Shown: piece by piece, positions 26,513 through 35,150 of the stretch
How the letters are laid out: the number at the start of each line of letters is the position of its first letter
Position numbering within the stretch: the stretch's first letter is position 1
NCBI RefSeq assembly: GCF_024734385.1
Contig: NZ_JANHAP010000013.1
Span: forward strand, 32,500 to 96,499
Reading direction: 5' to 3'
Source of the DNA: Dasania sp. GY-MA-18
Lineage (GTDB): Bacteria; Pseudomonadota; Gammaproteobacteria; Pseudomonadales; Dasaniaceae
Length of the DNA: 64,000 bases
Position numbers and translations under genes: made by a program
The notes under the pieces: model-generated
What the model was told of the DNA's origin: nothing
The model's input: only the letters and a program-made list of their open reading frames with translations
Databases searched by the model: none

Positions 26513-27169
26513 ATGCCTGTTTTATATTCCTTTCGTCGTTGCCCCTATGCTATGCGCGCGCGTTTAGCCTTGCTTGCCGCGCAGCAAACGGTAGAGCTGC
26601 GGGAAGTGGTATTGCGGGATAAACCTGCGCAATTGCTAGCCTGCTCCCCCAAAGCCACTGTGCCGGTGTTGCAGTTAGCTGATGGCCAGGTGATAGACGA
26701 AAGCCTGGAGATAATGCTTTGGGCATTAGCGGCCCACGACCCCGCTGGTTTATGGGCGACTAAGCGCAGTGAACAGATCGAATGGATTACTCGCAACGAT
26801 GGTTTTTTTAAAGCTGCATTGGACAGGTATAAATACCCTAACCGCTATGCGCAGGATTTCTCCCAACTGAGCTTGTTGCAAATAGAGCAGCAGCACAAAC
26901 AACAGGCGGAAATTTTTATAAATGAGTTAGAGCAGCGCTTGCAGGCCAGCGCTTATTTATTTGGGCCCAGTATTAGCATGGCTGATATAGCGATCCTGCC
27001 TTTTGTGCGGCAATTCGCTTTTGTTGATAAGGCGGGTTTCGATCTAGCGCCTTACAGCAACGTGCAACATTGGTTGCAGCAATTTTTACAATCAGAATTA
27101 TTTGCCGCTGTGATGTTTAAATATCCACAGTGGCAGCCAGGTGATGAGCCAATTATTTTTGCTCCCTAA
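26513..27169 (+). CDS. glutathione S-transferase family protein
   Basis: A 218-residue GST-like protein. The thioredoxin-fold N-terminal half opens with LYSFRRCPYAMRARLAL, carrying a glutaredoxin-like CPYA, and has the cis-Pro segment ATVPVLQLADG followed by DESLEIM for glutathione binding. The C-terminal helical domain contains SMADIAILPFVRQFA, the usual N-capping box. A redox or conjugating role in the cytoplasm is likely; the substrate is unknown. It lies 32 bases upstream of rdgC. Confidence 0.88.
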   Translation: MPVLYSFRRCPYAMRARLALLAAQQTVELREVVLRDKPAQLLACSPKATVPVLQLADGQVIDESLEIMLWALAAHDPAGLWATKRSEQIEWITRNDGFFKAALDRYKYPNRYAQDFSQLSLLQIEQQHKQQAEIFINELEQRLQASAYLFGPSISMADIAILPFVRQFAFVDKAGFDLAPYSNVQHWLQQFLQSELFAAVMFKYPQWQPGDEPIIFAP

Positions 27170-27201
27170 TAACAACACTTTTAGATAAGAAAGAAGTCGC
27201 T

Positions 27202-28122
27202 ATGTGGTTTAAAAATTTATTAGTTTACCGTTTTACCAAGCCTTTTACCGAAACAATAGAAAGCTTGGAAGTTGCCTTAGCAGAAAAAGCTTTTAACCCC
27301 TGTGGCAGCCAAGAGCTTAGCAGCTATGGTTGGGCAGCACCTTTAGGCAAGCATGGGGACCTTTTTACCCACACCGCCAATGGTTTTATTATGTTGTGCG
27401 CGCAACGGCAGGATAAGGTTTTGCCCGCAGGCGTTATTAACGAAGCGCTGGCTGAAAAAATAGAGCAAATACAAGCGCGCGACGGCCGCTCGGTGGGGCG
27501 CAAAGAGCGGGTAGATTTAAAAGATGAGGTGATGTTTGAGTTGCTGCCCAAGGCGTTTACCCGCTCATCAAGGCAGTATGCCTATATAGATCCACGCGAA
27601 GGTTTACTCATTATTAATACCGGTGCCGTGAAACGCGCAGAAGAGTTTATGAGTTATTTGCGTGAAACCATAGGCTCTTTACCGGTTATTGCTGCCACCG
27701 CTAAAAACTTACCGCAACATGCCATGACCCAGTGGGTATTAGAAAATACCCCGCCCGCTAAATTTGAGTTGGGTGGTGAGTGCGAGCTGCGTGATAAGGC
27801 AGATGAAAGCAGTGTAATACGTTGTAAAAATCAGGACTTGGGCTCTAAAGAAATTAATAATCATTTGGCTGCTGGCATGTGCGTCAATAAATTAGCCATG
27901 AGCTGGCAGGGCGGCATCGATTTTATCGTCGATGACCAGCTGGCAATTAAGCGCATTAGCTTTGGCGATCTGATTCAAGAGCAGGCTGAAAAGCAGGATG
28001 CCGATGATGCCGCCGCTCAGTTTGATGTGGACTTTAGTATTATGACTTTAGAGTTCGCCAAGTTTATTAAAGATCTCTACGGCGCTTTTGGTGGCGAAGA
28101 TTTATCAGAGCTGGATGATTAG
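27202..28122 (+). CDS. rdgC: recombination-associated protein RdgC
   Basis: RdgC is a ring-shaped DNA-binding protein that moderates RecA-dependent recombination. The 306-residue product begins MWFKNLLVYRFTKPF as in the family and keeps GWAAPLGKHGDLFTH, LPAGVINEALAEK and the later ALEFAKF-like helix near the C-terminus. The spacing after the GST gene suggests cotranscription; AAGAAAG precedes the ATG. Confidence 0.95.
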   Translation: MWFKNLLVYRFTKPFTETIESLEVALAEKAFNPCGSQELSSYGWAAPLGKHGDLFTHTANGFIMLCAQRQDKVLPAGVINEALAEKIEQIQARDGRSVGRKERVDLKDEVMFELLPKAFTRSSRQYAYIDPREGLLIINTGAVKRAEEFMSYLRETIGSLPVIAATAKNLPQHAMTQWVLENTPPAKFELGGECELRDKADESSVIRCKNQDLGSKEINNHLAAGMCVNKLAMSWQGGIDFIVDDQLAIKRISFGDLIQEQAEKQDADDAAAQFDVDFSIMTLEFAKFIKDLYGAFGGEDLSELDD

Positions 28123-28144
28123 CCGCTAGGCTAAGGCCGTCATA

Positions 28145-29116
28145 CTAAGTGTCGCTTTTGACTTGATTTCTACCCGCCAGCTTTGCTTTATATAGGGCTT
28201 TGTCGGCACGGGCTATCAGTTGGTCGATATTTTGATCGCTGTGGTTGGCCTGTGCTACGCCGCAGCTGGCGGTAATATGGATAGCCTGGTTTTTGACTTC
28301 CACATCAATTTCGCTAATTTTTTGCAGTAATCGTTGAGCCTGTTGGTTGGCGGCGTTTAATTGGCTGTCGCTAAGGCAAATTAAAAATTCCTCTCCCCCT
28401 AAGCGTCCGACAAAGTCGGTTTGCCTTTGGTTGCTTAGAAGTTGTCTGGCAATTAATTGTAAAACCAAATCGCCTATGCCGTGGCCGTGGTTATCATTCA
28501 CCTGCTTGAAATGGTCTACATCCAAATAAATCAGTGACAGCGGGGCTTGGTAACGCTGGTAGCGATCGAATTCATGTTGCAGGCGCTGTAGCAGACGGCT
28601 GCGGGAATAAACCTGGGTGAGATTGTCGTAATCGGCTAGTACACGTAGCTGCTCCTGCGACGTGACTTGTTTCAGTAAGGCCTCAATAACGGCGGCAAAC
28701 TCGTCTATCAGGCTGGTTTGTTGTTGGTTAAATTTTCCGGCAACTGTATTGAGTGCGCAAAAGGTGCCAAAGGGGCTGCCGTCAGGCCAGTTTATGGGTA
28801 CGCCATAATAGGCAATCATGCCCAATTTAAAATCTGGCGTGTCATGCCATTGTGGATCGTCAAAAGCGTTATCTATGTGCAGGGCCTGCTGCTGGCTAAT
28901 TACGGTTTCGCAATAAACCCCAGAGCCTAAAGGCACATTATCGCTGCTGTGAAAGGGGCTGTCTGCCGAGTCTGAGGCAGTGATGACTTCCATGTTGTCG
29001 CTATTTTGCCGCATGATCAGGGTAGAGGGCACTTCACAAACCTTGCCGACCAAGTTGGCTATCGCTTGGCAGGCCTGCATTACGTCGGGATAACTGCGTA
29101 TATCAGGATTGCTCAT
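28145..29116 (-). CDS. diguanylate cyclase with GAF sensor domain
   Basis: A 323-residue soluble protein with an N-terminal GAF domain (about residues 15-150; SGVYCETVISQQQALHIDNAF and GMIAYYGVPINWPDGSPFGT) and a C-terminal GGDEF domain (about 165-320). The active-site motif is GGEEF at 240-244. An inhibitory I-site RQTD lies at 231-234, exactly five residues before it, so product-feedback control by c-di-GMP is expected. The GAF ligand is unknown. It is convergent with rdgC. Confidence 0.93.
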   Translation of the reverse strand: MSNPDIRSYPDVMQACQAIANLVGKVCEVPSTLIMRQNSDNMEVITASDSADSPFHSSDNVPLGSGVYCETVISQQQALHIDNAFDDPQWHDTPDFKLGMIAYYGVPINWPDGSPFGTFCALNTVAGKFNQQQTSLIDEFAAVIEALLKQVTSQEQLRVLADYDNLTQVYSRSRLLQRLQHEFDRYQRYQAPLSLIYLDVDHFKQVNDNHGHGIGDLVLQLIARQLLSNQRQTDFVGRLGGEEFLICLSDSQLNAANQQAQRLLQKISEIDVEVKNQAIHITASCGVAQANHSDQNIDQLIARADKALYKAKLAGRNQVKSDT

Positions 29117-29219
29117 AATCTTGCTGACTGCTTAAACATGTACTGCTTATTGTTAAGCATAGAGCGAAAATGGCTGTTTTGCTGAAAATAATCATAGCGC
29201 CGAAAGTCCTGGCCCAATA

Positions 29220-29250
29220 AAAAAGGGCCTATATAGAGGCCCTTTAAGAC
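29220..29250 (-). terminator. Rho-independent terminator of the response regulator gene
   Basis: AAAGGGCCT and AGGCCCTTT arms flank a short loop; on the minus strand the hairpin is followed by a T run. It lies just downstream of the response regulator stop, separating it from the diguanylate cyclase gene. Confidence 0.8.
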
Positions 29251-29262
29251 TAGCGGTGGTGC

Positions 29263-29622
29263 TTACAGTAAGGCGGCTATTTCACTGAGCAGCTCTTTAT
29301 CTTTAACAGGCTTTACCATATAGCTCTTGGCACCCTGGCGCAGGCCCCACTGGCGATCTGTTTCCTGGTCTTTGCTGGACACTAAAATAATGGGTATATG
29401 GGCTGTGGCGCTGGCCTTGCTGATTTGGCGAGTGGCTTGAAAGCCATTTAAGCCAGGCATGACTACATCCATTAATATTAGGTCGGGCTTTTCGCTGCTG
29501 GCCATCTTTACGCCGCTTTCGCCATTGTTGGCGCTGATTACTGAGTGACCGTTTTTTTCTAATATGCTGGACAGCTCTTTTTGATCTATAGGGGAGTCAT
29601 CTACGATTAATATATTTGCCAT
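29263..29622 (-). CDS. single-domain response regulator, PilH/CheY-like
   Basis: A 119-residue receiver domain without an output domain. The acidic pocket is Asp8/Asp9 (LIVDDSP), the phosphoacceptor Asp52 (ILMDVVMPGLNGF), with the conserved Ser in ILVSSKDQ and Lys in YMVKPVK. The wording (VDDSPIDQKELSSILEKNGH, TDRQWGLRQGAKSYMVKPV) is closest to the PilG/PilH twitching-motility regulators, but no pil-chp genes are adjacent, so the cognate kinase is elsewhere. Confidence 0.9.
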   Translation of the reverse strand: MANILIVDDSPIDQKELSSILEKNGHSVISANNGESGVKMASSEKPDLILMDVVMPGLNGFQATRQISKASATAHIPIILVSSKDQETDRQWGLRQGAKSYMVKPVKDKELLSEIAALL

Positions 29623-29803
29623 ATTGTTACCTTGTACGCCATCTGCCTATACGGCGGCTGGTTTTATTATTATTGCTGTTGGTTGCGGGCTGATTGTCAA
29701 CCTAAGGCTAAGCTGGCTCAGCTCTGGGCGCCAACCTCTGTTAGTATAGACATCTTGCACATTAAGAAAACCCCCTCACTTAGTATATTTAATTGAACCC
29801 TGA

Positions 29804-31144
29804 ATGAAACAAGCTGTATTTACCCAAGGCTCTACCCTTAAACATATACTCATAATGACCGGCGCTAACACCGTGGGCTTGATTACCCTGTTTACTGTGG
29901 ACCTGATTGATATTTATTTTTTAAGCCTGTTAGGGCAAGAGAAAATGGCGGCTGCAGTAGGGTTTGCCAGTGCCTTATTGTTTTTTATGACCTCGCTAAG
30001 CATAGGCCTACAAATTGCTATGGGGGCTTTGGTGGCTAGGGCCGAGGGCCGCAATGATAGAGCTTTGGCGGGGCGTTACTGCAGCAATGTGATGTTATTT
30101 AGCGCATTGATTGCCGCGGCGCTGTGCTTTCCCGTATGGTTATTTGCCGAGCAGTTATTGCGATTTTTGGGGGCGCAGGGCCATACCCTGGCCTTGGCGC
30201 TGTCCTATTGTAATATTTTGCTGCCAGCCACGCCGCTGTTGGCTGTGGGTATGTGCGCCGCTGCCTCACTGCGGGCGCTAGGTGATGCCCGCAGAGCAAT
30301 GTATGCCACCATGGGCGGGGCGCTGATTAATGCGGTGTTAGACCCTATCTTTATTTTTGCCTGTGGCTGGGGCATAGAAGGGGCCGCCATGGCCTCTTTC
30401 GCCGCCCGTATAGGGGTGTTCACCCTGGCGGTGATGGCCATAGTTAAGGTGCATAAATTACCCAGCAAAACCAATAAGGCCTTTTTTAAAGCCGACCTTG
30501 CTGCCATTGGGGCTATTGCCGGCCCCGCAGTATTAACCAATGTCGCCACCCCTATAGGCAGTAGTTATGTGCTAAAAATGATGGCGGAATTTGGCGATAG
30601 CGCGGTGGCAGGCGCCGCGATTATAGGCCGCATTGCCCCGGTAGCCTTTGTGGCTTTGTTTGCCTTGTCGGGCGCCATAGGGCCTATCATAGGGCAAAAT
30701 GCCGGGGCTGGGCGTTATGATAGGGTTAGGCAGGTGGTATGGAATGCCATGCTCAGTAACCTGGTGTATGTGCTACTGATTTGGGGACTGTTATTTTTAC
30801 TCAGTGATAGTCTGGTAGTATTTTTTAGGGTAGATGGAGACGCCGCCGCCCTAATTGGTTTTTACAATTATTATTTAGCGGGCGGCTTTGTGTTTGGTGG
30901 CATGCTGTTTATCGCCAATGCCAGTTTTAATAATCTGCACCGAGCCTATTTTGCCACTTTGCTGAATTTTGGCAGAGCCCTATTAGGCACGGTGCCGTTA
31001 GTATATTTATTGTCGCAATGGTTTGGCGCTAAAGGCGTGATCGCGGGTGAAGTGGGCGGCGCCGCGGTATTTGGTGTATTAGGTTTTAGTTTAGTGTTAT
31101 GGCACATCAGCCGTTTAGAAAAAGCTGAGCAAGCCTCAATATAA
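29804..31144 (+). CDS. MATE family efflux transporter
   Basis: A 446-residue inner membrane protein with about 12 hydrophobic helices in two related halves, characteristic of the MATE family of cation-coupled drug/sodium antiporters. Features include DLIDIYFLSLLGQEKMAAAVGFA in the first helices, SLRALGDARRAMYATMGGALINAVLDPIFIF, and SGAIGPIIGQNAGAGRYDRV in the second half. Substrate is unknown. The following DUF3301 gene is 26 bases away, so the two may be cotranscribed. Confidence 0.93.
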   Translation: MKQAVFTQGSTLKHILIMTGANTVGLITLFTVDLIDIYFLSLLGQEKMAAAVGFASALLFFMTSLSIGLQIAMGALVARAEGRNDRALAGRYCSNVMLFSALIAAALCFPVWLFAEQLLRFLGAQGHTLALALSYCNILLPATPLLAVGMCAAASLRALGDARRAMYATMGGALINAVLDPIFIFACGWGIEGAAMASFAARIGVFTLAVMAIVKVHKLPSKTNKAFFKADLAAIGAIAGPAVLTNVATPIGSSYVLKMMAEFGDSAVAGAAIIGRIAPVAFVALFALSGAIGPIIGQNAGAGRYDRVRQVVWNAMLSNLVYVLLIWGLLFLLSDSLVVFFRVDGDAAALIGFYNYYLAGGFVFGGMLFIANASFNNLHRAYFATLLNFGRALLGTVPLVYLLSQWFGAKGVIAGEVGGAAVFGVLGFSLVLWHISRLEKAEQASI

Positions 31145-31170
31145 AAACAGGGTATAACAGAGGTGGCAGA

Positions 31171-31491
31171 GTGTATTTTAGTTTAGGTGATTTACTGTTA
31201 CTGGCAGCGTTTATTACTTTGCTGGTGTACTGGTGGCGGGCCCAGGGTGTTAAACAGCAGGCGTTTGCCGCCGTTAAAAAACACTGTAAAGAAATGGATG
31301 TGCAGCTTTTGGATGAAGGCGTGGCCTTGCGCGGTTTTTGGTGCAAGCGCGATGAGCAGGGGCGTTTAAAATTATGGCGCTCTTTTGTGTTTGAATTTAG
31401 CTCTACCGGTAATGAGCGCTATCAGGGCCGAGTCATCATGCTGGGTCAGGAGATAGAAAAAATAGAATTGCAGCCCCACCGTTTAAACTGA
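31171..31491 (+). CDS. DUF3301 family membrane-anchored protein
   Basis: A 106-residue protein with one N-terminal transmembrane helix (LGDLLLLAAFITLLVYWW) and a basic cytoplasmic domain. The segment CKEMDVQLLDEGVALRGFW and KLWRSFVFEFSSTGNERYQGRVIMLG match DUF3301, whose function is unknown. The GTG start follows GAGGTGG. It is probably cotranscribed with the MATE gene. Confidence 0.8.
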   Translation: MYFSLGDLLLLAAFITLLVYWWRAQGVKQQAFAAVKKHCKEMDVQLLDEGVALRGFWCKRDEQGRLKLWRSFVFEFSSTGNERYQGRVIMLGQEIEKIELQPHRLN

Positions 31492-31584
31492 AGCGAAGTT
31501 GATTTGCATCAAGGCTGCTTGAGTGCATAAGGCCTACTCTATAACTGTTGAAAATCAGTAGTTTTAGTAGAGAGGAACAAGGCG

Positions 31585-31707
31585 ATGTATGTGGATGATG
31601 CGGTAGTAGGCGGTGTAATTATTGTGGTTTTATGCTGTGTAATGTTGGGCTATGTGATTCGTTACGCCTACCAGCACATTAAAGAAGACGGTAATAACGC
31701 TTCTTAG
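31585..31707 (+). CDS. small single-span membrane protein
   Basis: A 40-residue ORF with a strong ribosome-binding site (AGAGAGGA about ten bases before the ATG). The protein has a short acidic start, one hydrophobic helix (AVVGGVIIVVLCCVMLGYVI) and a charged C-terminus (RYAYQHIKEDGNN), in good agreement with a bacterial small membrane protein. It follows the DUF3301 gene by 93 bases. Function unknown. Confidence 0.6.
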   Translation: MYVDDAVVGGVIIVVLCCVMLGYVIRYAYQHIKEDGNNAS

Positions 31708-31725
31708 CCAACGGTTTCATAGTGC

Positions 31726-32595
31726 TCACTTATCCAAGCTGCTGGCAAGATAGTCAATAAAGCGGCTAAATAATTGAGCGTGGGATGATACTCCCAGTTT
31801 GTTGTTAATATGTTTGCGATGTACTTTTACAGTTTCAAAGCTAATACATAAATTTTGGGCTATAGATTTATTAGAATGGCCCTTTAATACTTCACGAACA
31901 ATTTCCTGTTCTCGGCTGGTTAATAATTCTGCCCCAAATTGGTGGAAAGCAGTGGCTATGTTTTTGGCCCCATTTTCGTCGCTGGCTTTATTTTGCAAAG
32001 CTATTTGCCAGTGCCTGCGGCATATGGCTAGTAAAGTTGGCGCTGCATAGTGTAAGCGCTGTTGCTCGCGTTTGCTCATTCTGCCTAGGCTGCTAAAGCG
32101 GTGGCCTATGGAATGAGCTATATAAAAATCCGGTTTTAATTTTAGTAAAACTACGCTCTCGTCTCGCAGCCCTATATTTTTATAATAACGTTTAAAATAT
32201 TCACTTTGTTTAAAATGATCGGGGGCTAAATCTTTTAGATGATAAACCCCCGAAGGTGCGTCGTTAAAGCAAAACTGCGCGATGGGATCCAGTAAGTATG
32301 CACCTTCAGAATAGCTGGGAAAAGTGGGCTTAGCCCATTGCTCAGGCAAGTTGTGATATAAAACGACCGGCCTTTCCTGTGAACATAGTGTGTAGGCAGC
32401 TATATGATTGTATTGGGTGATGCTGCAAATTGCCGCCGATAATTGCAGTACAAAATCATCGCAGCCTATCTTATCTACCAGCATGGCCAGTTGTTGATGC
32501 CATTGCTCTGAGTTCAGTGTCAGTGTGCCGCTCAAGTTTGCCTCACTTATTATTGTGTTGTTCGCTAACAAATACCCCCCCGACGTTATATTCAA
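31726..32595 (-). CDS. LuxR family transcriptional regulator
   Basis: A 289-residue regulator with an N-terminal sensor region (about 40-215) that I cannot assign and a C-terminal LuxR-type helix-turn-helix (about 224-285: LLTSREQEIVREVLKGHSNKSIAQNLCISFETVKVHRKHINNKLG, broken here into its recognised parts LTSREQEIV and SFETVKVHRKHI). It has no receiver domain. It is divergent from the TonB-dependent receptor gene, with a perfect inverted repeat in the shared gap, so it is the probable local regulator of the receptor-antiporter-deacetylase operon. Confidence 0.88.
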   Translation of the reverse strand: MNITSGGYLLANNTIISEANLSGTLTLNSEQWHQQLAMLVDKIGCDDFVLQLSAAICSITQYNHIAAYTLCSQERPVVLYHNLPEQWAKPTFPSYSEGAYLLDPIAQFCFNDAPSGVYHLKDLAPDHFKQSEYFKRYYKNIGLRDESVVLLKLKPDFYIAHSIGHRFSSLGRMSKREQQRLHYAAPTLLAICRRHWQIALQNKASDENGAKNIATAFHQFGAELLTSREQEIVREVLKGHSNKSIAQNLCISFETVKVHRKHINNKLGVSSHAQLFSRFIDYLASSLDK

Positions 32596-32658
32596 GCTAG
32601 CCTAGCTGTGGTCTCCTATGTGTGCCGGAAGTCTTGGGCTTCTATCTAGACATGATAG

Positions 32659-32679
32659 CCGTATTTAATGCAAATACGG
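32659..32679. promoter_or_regulatory. candidate operator in the luxR-TBDR intergenic region
   Basis: Perfect eight-base inverted repeat CCGTATTT / AAATACGG around a five-base spacer, 27 bases before the receptor start codon and 64 bases from the regulator's start. Its placement fits an operator for the divergent LuxR-type protein. Confidence 0.6.
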
Positions 32680-32705
32680 TAGCACAATAATAATGGGGAG
32701 CATCT

Positions 32706-35033
32706 ATGTACCAGCACAACAAACCAGCCTTAAAGGCTATAGCTGCAGCGATAGTGAGCAGCGTCGCGTTACAGGCCGGGGCCTACCAGCTTGAAGAAGT
32801 TATGGTAACCGCGCAAAAACGCCAGCAAAGCGCACAGGACGTTAGCATCGCGATTACCGCCTTTGGCAGTGAGTCGATTAAAGATTTGGGTATGGAGCAA
32901 CCCATAGATGTGGCAGCGCAAACGCCAGGGTTATTTATTAAAAATGGTATAGGTGTGGCTAACCCCTACATCAGCATACGCAACGTGGGGCAGTCATTAT
33001 TTGTGACTAATGCTGCACAACCTGTGGGTATGTACATGAATGAGGTCAATCTGGCTTATACCAGTTTGATGTCACTGCCTATGTACGACATAGAGCGCAT
33101 AGAAGTGTTAAAAGGCCCGCAAGGCACTCTGTTTGGCCGCAACAGTACTGCCGGGGCGATGAGCTTATTCTCTGCCAAGCCCAGCATGGAGACCGGTGGT
33201 GAATTTACCCTGCAGCTAGGCAATAAAAATTTAGTGGAAACAGACGGCTTTATTAATGGCCCACTGGGCGAGACGGTAGCAGGGCGTCTTGCCTTCACTA
33301 CTAAAAACCGTGATGGTTTTTATAAAAATAAAGCCACGGGTAATGAGTTAGGCGAAGCAGAAATGTGGGCAGCTAGAGGTAGCTTACTGTGGGATACCAG
33401 CTCAGCGGTTACCACACAGTTAGTGTTGGAGGCGGTCAAGGATCGCAGTGGTAACACACCTTGGGCGAGCTTTGGTATCGCCGATGTTTCAGACCCACAA
33501 ACTAATGCCGGTGTTGATTGGGCTGATGCCAATGCCTTTGGCCGTGATGAGGCCTATGGTGCAGGTAACTCAACAGGTTTTGCTGGCAGTAATGCCTGCT
33601 CCGAAGACATGACCCGCAAACAAATACAGGCTCTTAACGAGCAGGGGCGCTGTGTTACCAGTACCGGCCACACAGGTGATGGTGATTTGTATGAAGGTGA
33701 GTATAGTTTAGAGCCGGTTTACCACCACGACCTATACAGCGCGATGTTAAATGTTAACTACGAAGCCGACACAGTTACCTTAACCTCGGTGACGGGTTAC
33801 TTGTATTCTGATCGTATCCTGCAAGAAGAGTTTGATGGCACTATCGCCATTAGTGCCGACCAAACGTATACCTCTGTTACCGATGTTTTTTCGCAGGAGC
33901 TGCGTCTATCGGGTGATAGTGATAATTATAACTGGGTGGCCGGTATTTATTACGGTGCTGATAAAGTTGATACCAAAGATACTTATGAATATACCGATAC
34001 TTGGTTTCACAGCAAGTTAGTGGATTTTGTGCAAGAAACAACTACTCATGCAGTATTCGGCCACAGTGAATGGCATTTGGATGAGAGCTGGTCATTGATT
34101 GCTGATGCCCGTTATACCGCTGAAGAAATTACCTTTGATGGCGGCACTTTTATCATTGACGTAACCGATGCCGACTTTGATGATTTATTATTTGGCGTGC
34201 CCTTAGAAAGTCGTCAGCTATCAACGGCTACCGATAAAGAAACCACCGCTAATGAAATTACTTGGAAGCTGGGGGTAGATTACAAGCCAAATGATGATTG
34301 GTTGATCTACGGTTTTGTCAGCCGCGGCTTTAAAAGTGGCGGTTACAATGGTACCTGGACTTCTTCTAATGCCGAGCTGGCCCCCTATGATATAGAAACA
34401 CTTATTGATTATGAGCTGGGCTTTAAAGGCACCTTAATGGATAACACCCTGCAATTAAACGGTGGTGTATTCTATTACGACTATCAAGATTTGCAGGCCT
34501 TTGTGTTAGATGCTAGTGGTGTTTTCAACGTTAGTAATATTCCCGAAACCGATATCTATGGTGCTGAGTTAGAGTTGTGGTGGCGTCCATTAGATGGCTT
34601 AGATTTACGTGCTGGGGCATCTTATACCGATGCTGAAATTAAAAAAGTTACCGCCGACCAAGTGGCCAACGGCATCGTGGTAGGAAATACCACAGCCAAT
34701 GCTGCCGAGTGGATGTTTAACGGTTTAGTGCGATACGAGTGGTCGCCTAGCGAAGGCTATATCACTGCCTTGCAAACCGACTTTAATTATCAAGATGACA
34801 CTTACTTTACCGTACAAAACACCGCAGCAGCCAGCCAAGACGGTTTTTGGTTAGCTAATGCCAGAGCCAGCTTAAGCCCCGTAGCAGGCAATTGGGAAGT
34901 GGCCTTGTGGGTTAAAAACTTGGCTGATAAAGAGTATGTCACTGAGATGTTCCCCGATACTTTGGAGTCGCTGGTTGCGTATAACCCCAGTACACCAAGA
35001 ACCTACGGTGCGTCATTCACCTACAAGTGGTAG
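32706..35033 (+). CDS. TonB-dependent outer membrane receptor
   Basis: A 775-residue receptor. A signal peptide (residues about 1-26) is followed by the TonB box region EEVMVTAQKRQQ, a plug domain (about 40-150; ISIRNVGQS, IERIEVLKGPQGTLFGRNSTAG), and a 22-strand beta barrel ending YGASFTYKW with the C-terminal aromatic. It imports a ligand across the outer membrane. Neighbours (antiporter and acetylpolyamine deacetylase-like enzyme) suggest an acetylated amine as ligand, which is inference only. Confidence 0.93.
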   Translation: MYQHNKPALKAIAAAIVSSVALQAGAYQLEEVMVTAQKRQQSAQDVSIAITAFGSESIKDLGMEQPIDVAAQTPGLFIKNGIGVANPYISIRNVGQSLFVTNAAQPVGMYMNEVNLAYTSLMSLPMYDIERIEVLKGPQGTLFGRNSTAGAMSLFSAKPSMETGGEFTLQLGNKNLVETDGFINGPLGETVAGRLAFTTKNRDGFYKNKATGNELGEAEMWAARGSLLWDTSSAVTTQLVLEAVKDRSGNTPWASFGIADVSDPQTNAGVDWADANAFGRDEAYGAGNSTGFAGSNACSEDMTRKQIQALNEQGRCVTSTGHTGDGDLYEGEYSLEPVYHHDLYSAMLNVNYEADTVTLTSVTGYLYSDRILQEEFDGTIAISADQTYTSVTDVFSQELRLSGDSDNYNWVAGIYYGADKVDTKDTYEYTDTWFHSKLVDFVQETTTHAVFGHSEWHLDESWSLIADARYTAEEITFDGGTFIIDVTDADFDDLLFGVPLESRQLSTATDKETTANEITWKLGVDYKPNDDWLIYGFVSRGFKSGGYNGTWTSSNAELAPYDIETLIDYELGFKGTLMDNTLQLNGGVFYYDYQDLQAFVLDASGVFNVSNIPETDIYGAELELWWRPLDGLDLRAGASYTDAEIKKVTADQVANGIVVGNTTANAAEWMFNGLVRYEWSPSEGYITALQTDFNYQDDTYFTVQNTAAASQDGFWLANARASLSPVAGNWEVALWVKNLADKEYVTEMFPDTLESLVAYNPSTPRTYGASFTYKW

Positions 35034-35070
35034 AGCCCGCGTTAGCGCTACACTGTGTTACGGTAAGACC

Positions 35071-35102
35071 CTAAGTGTGCTGGCATTTCGCCACACACTT
35101 AG
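35071..35102 (+). terminator. hairpin between the receptor and antiporter genes
   Basis: Arms CTAAGTGTG (35071-35079) and CACACTTAG (35094-35102) pair perfectly and the loop holds a further TGGC/GCCA stem. No T tract follows at once. It may attenuate transcription or stabilise the receptor mRNA, giving more receptor than downstream proteins. Confidence 0.5.
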
Positions 35103-35150
35103 CTTTAAACCGTTGTGATTTTTATTTGCTAACCGTGAGTTGAGCTACTG

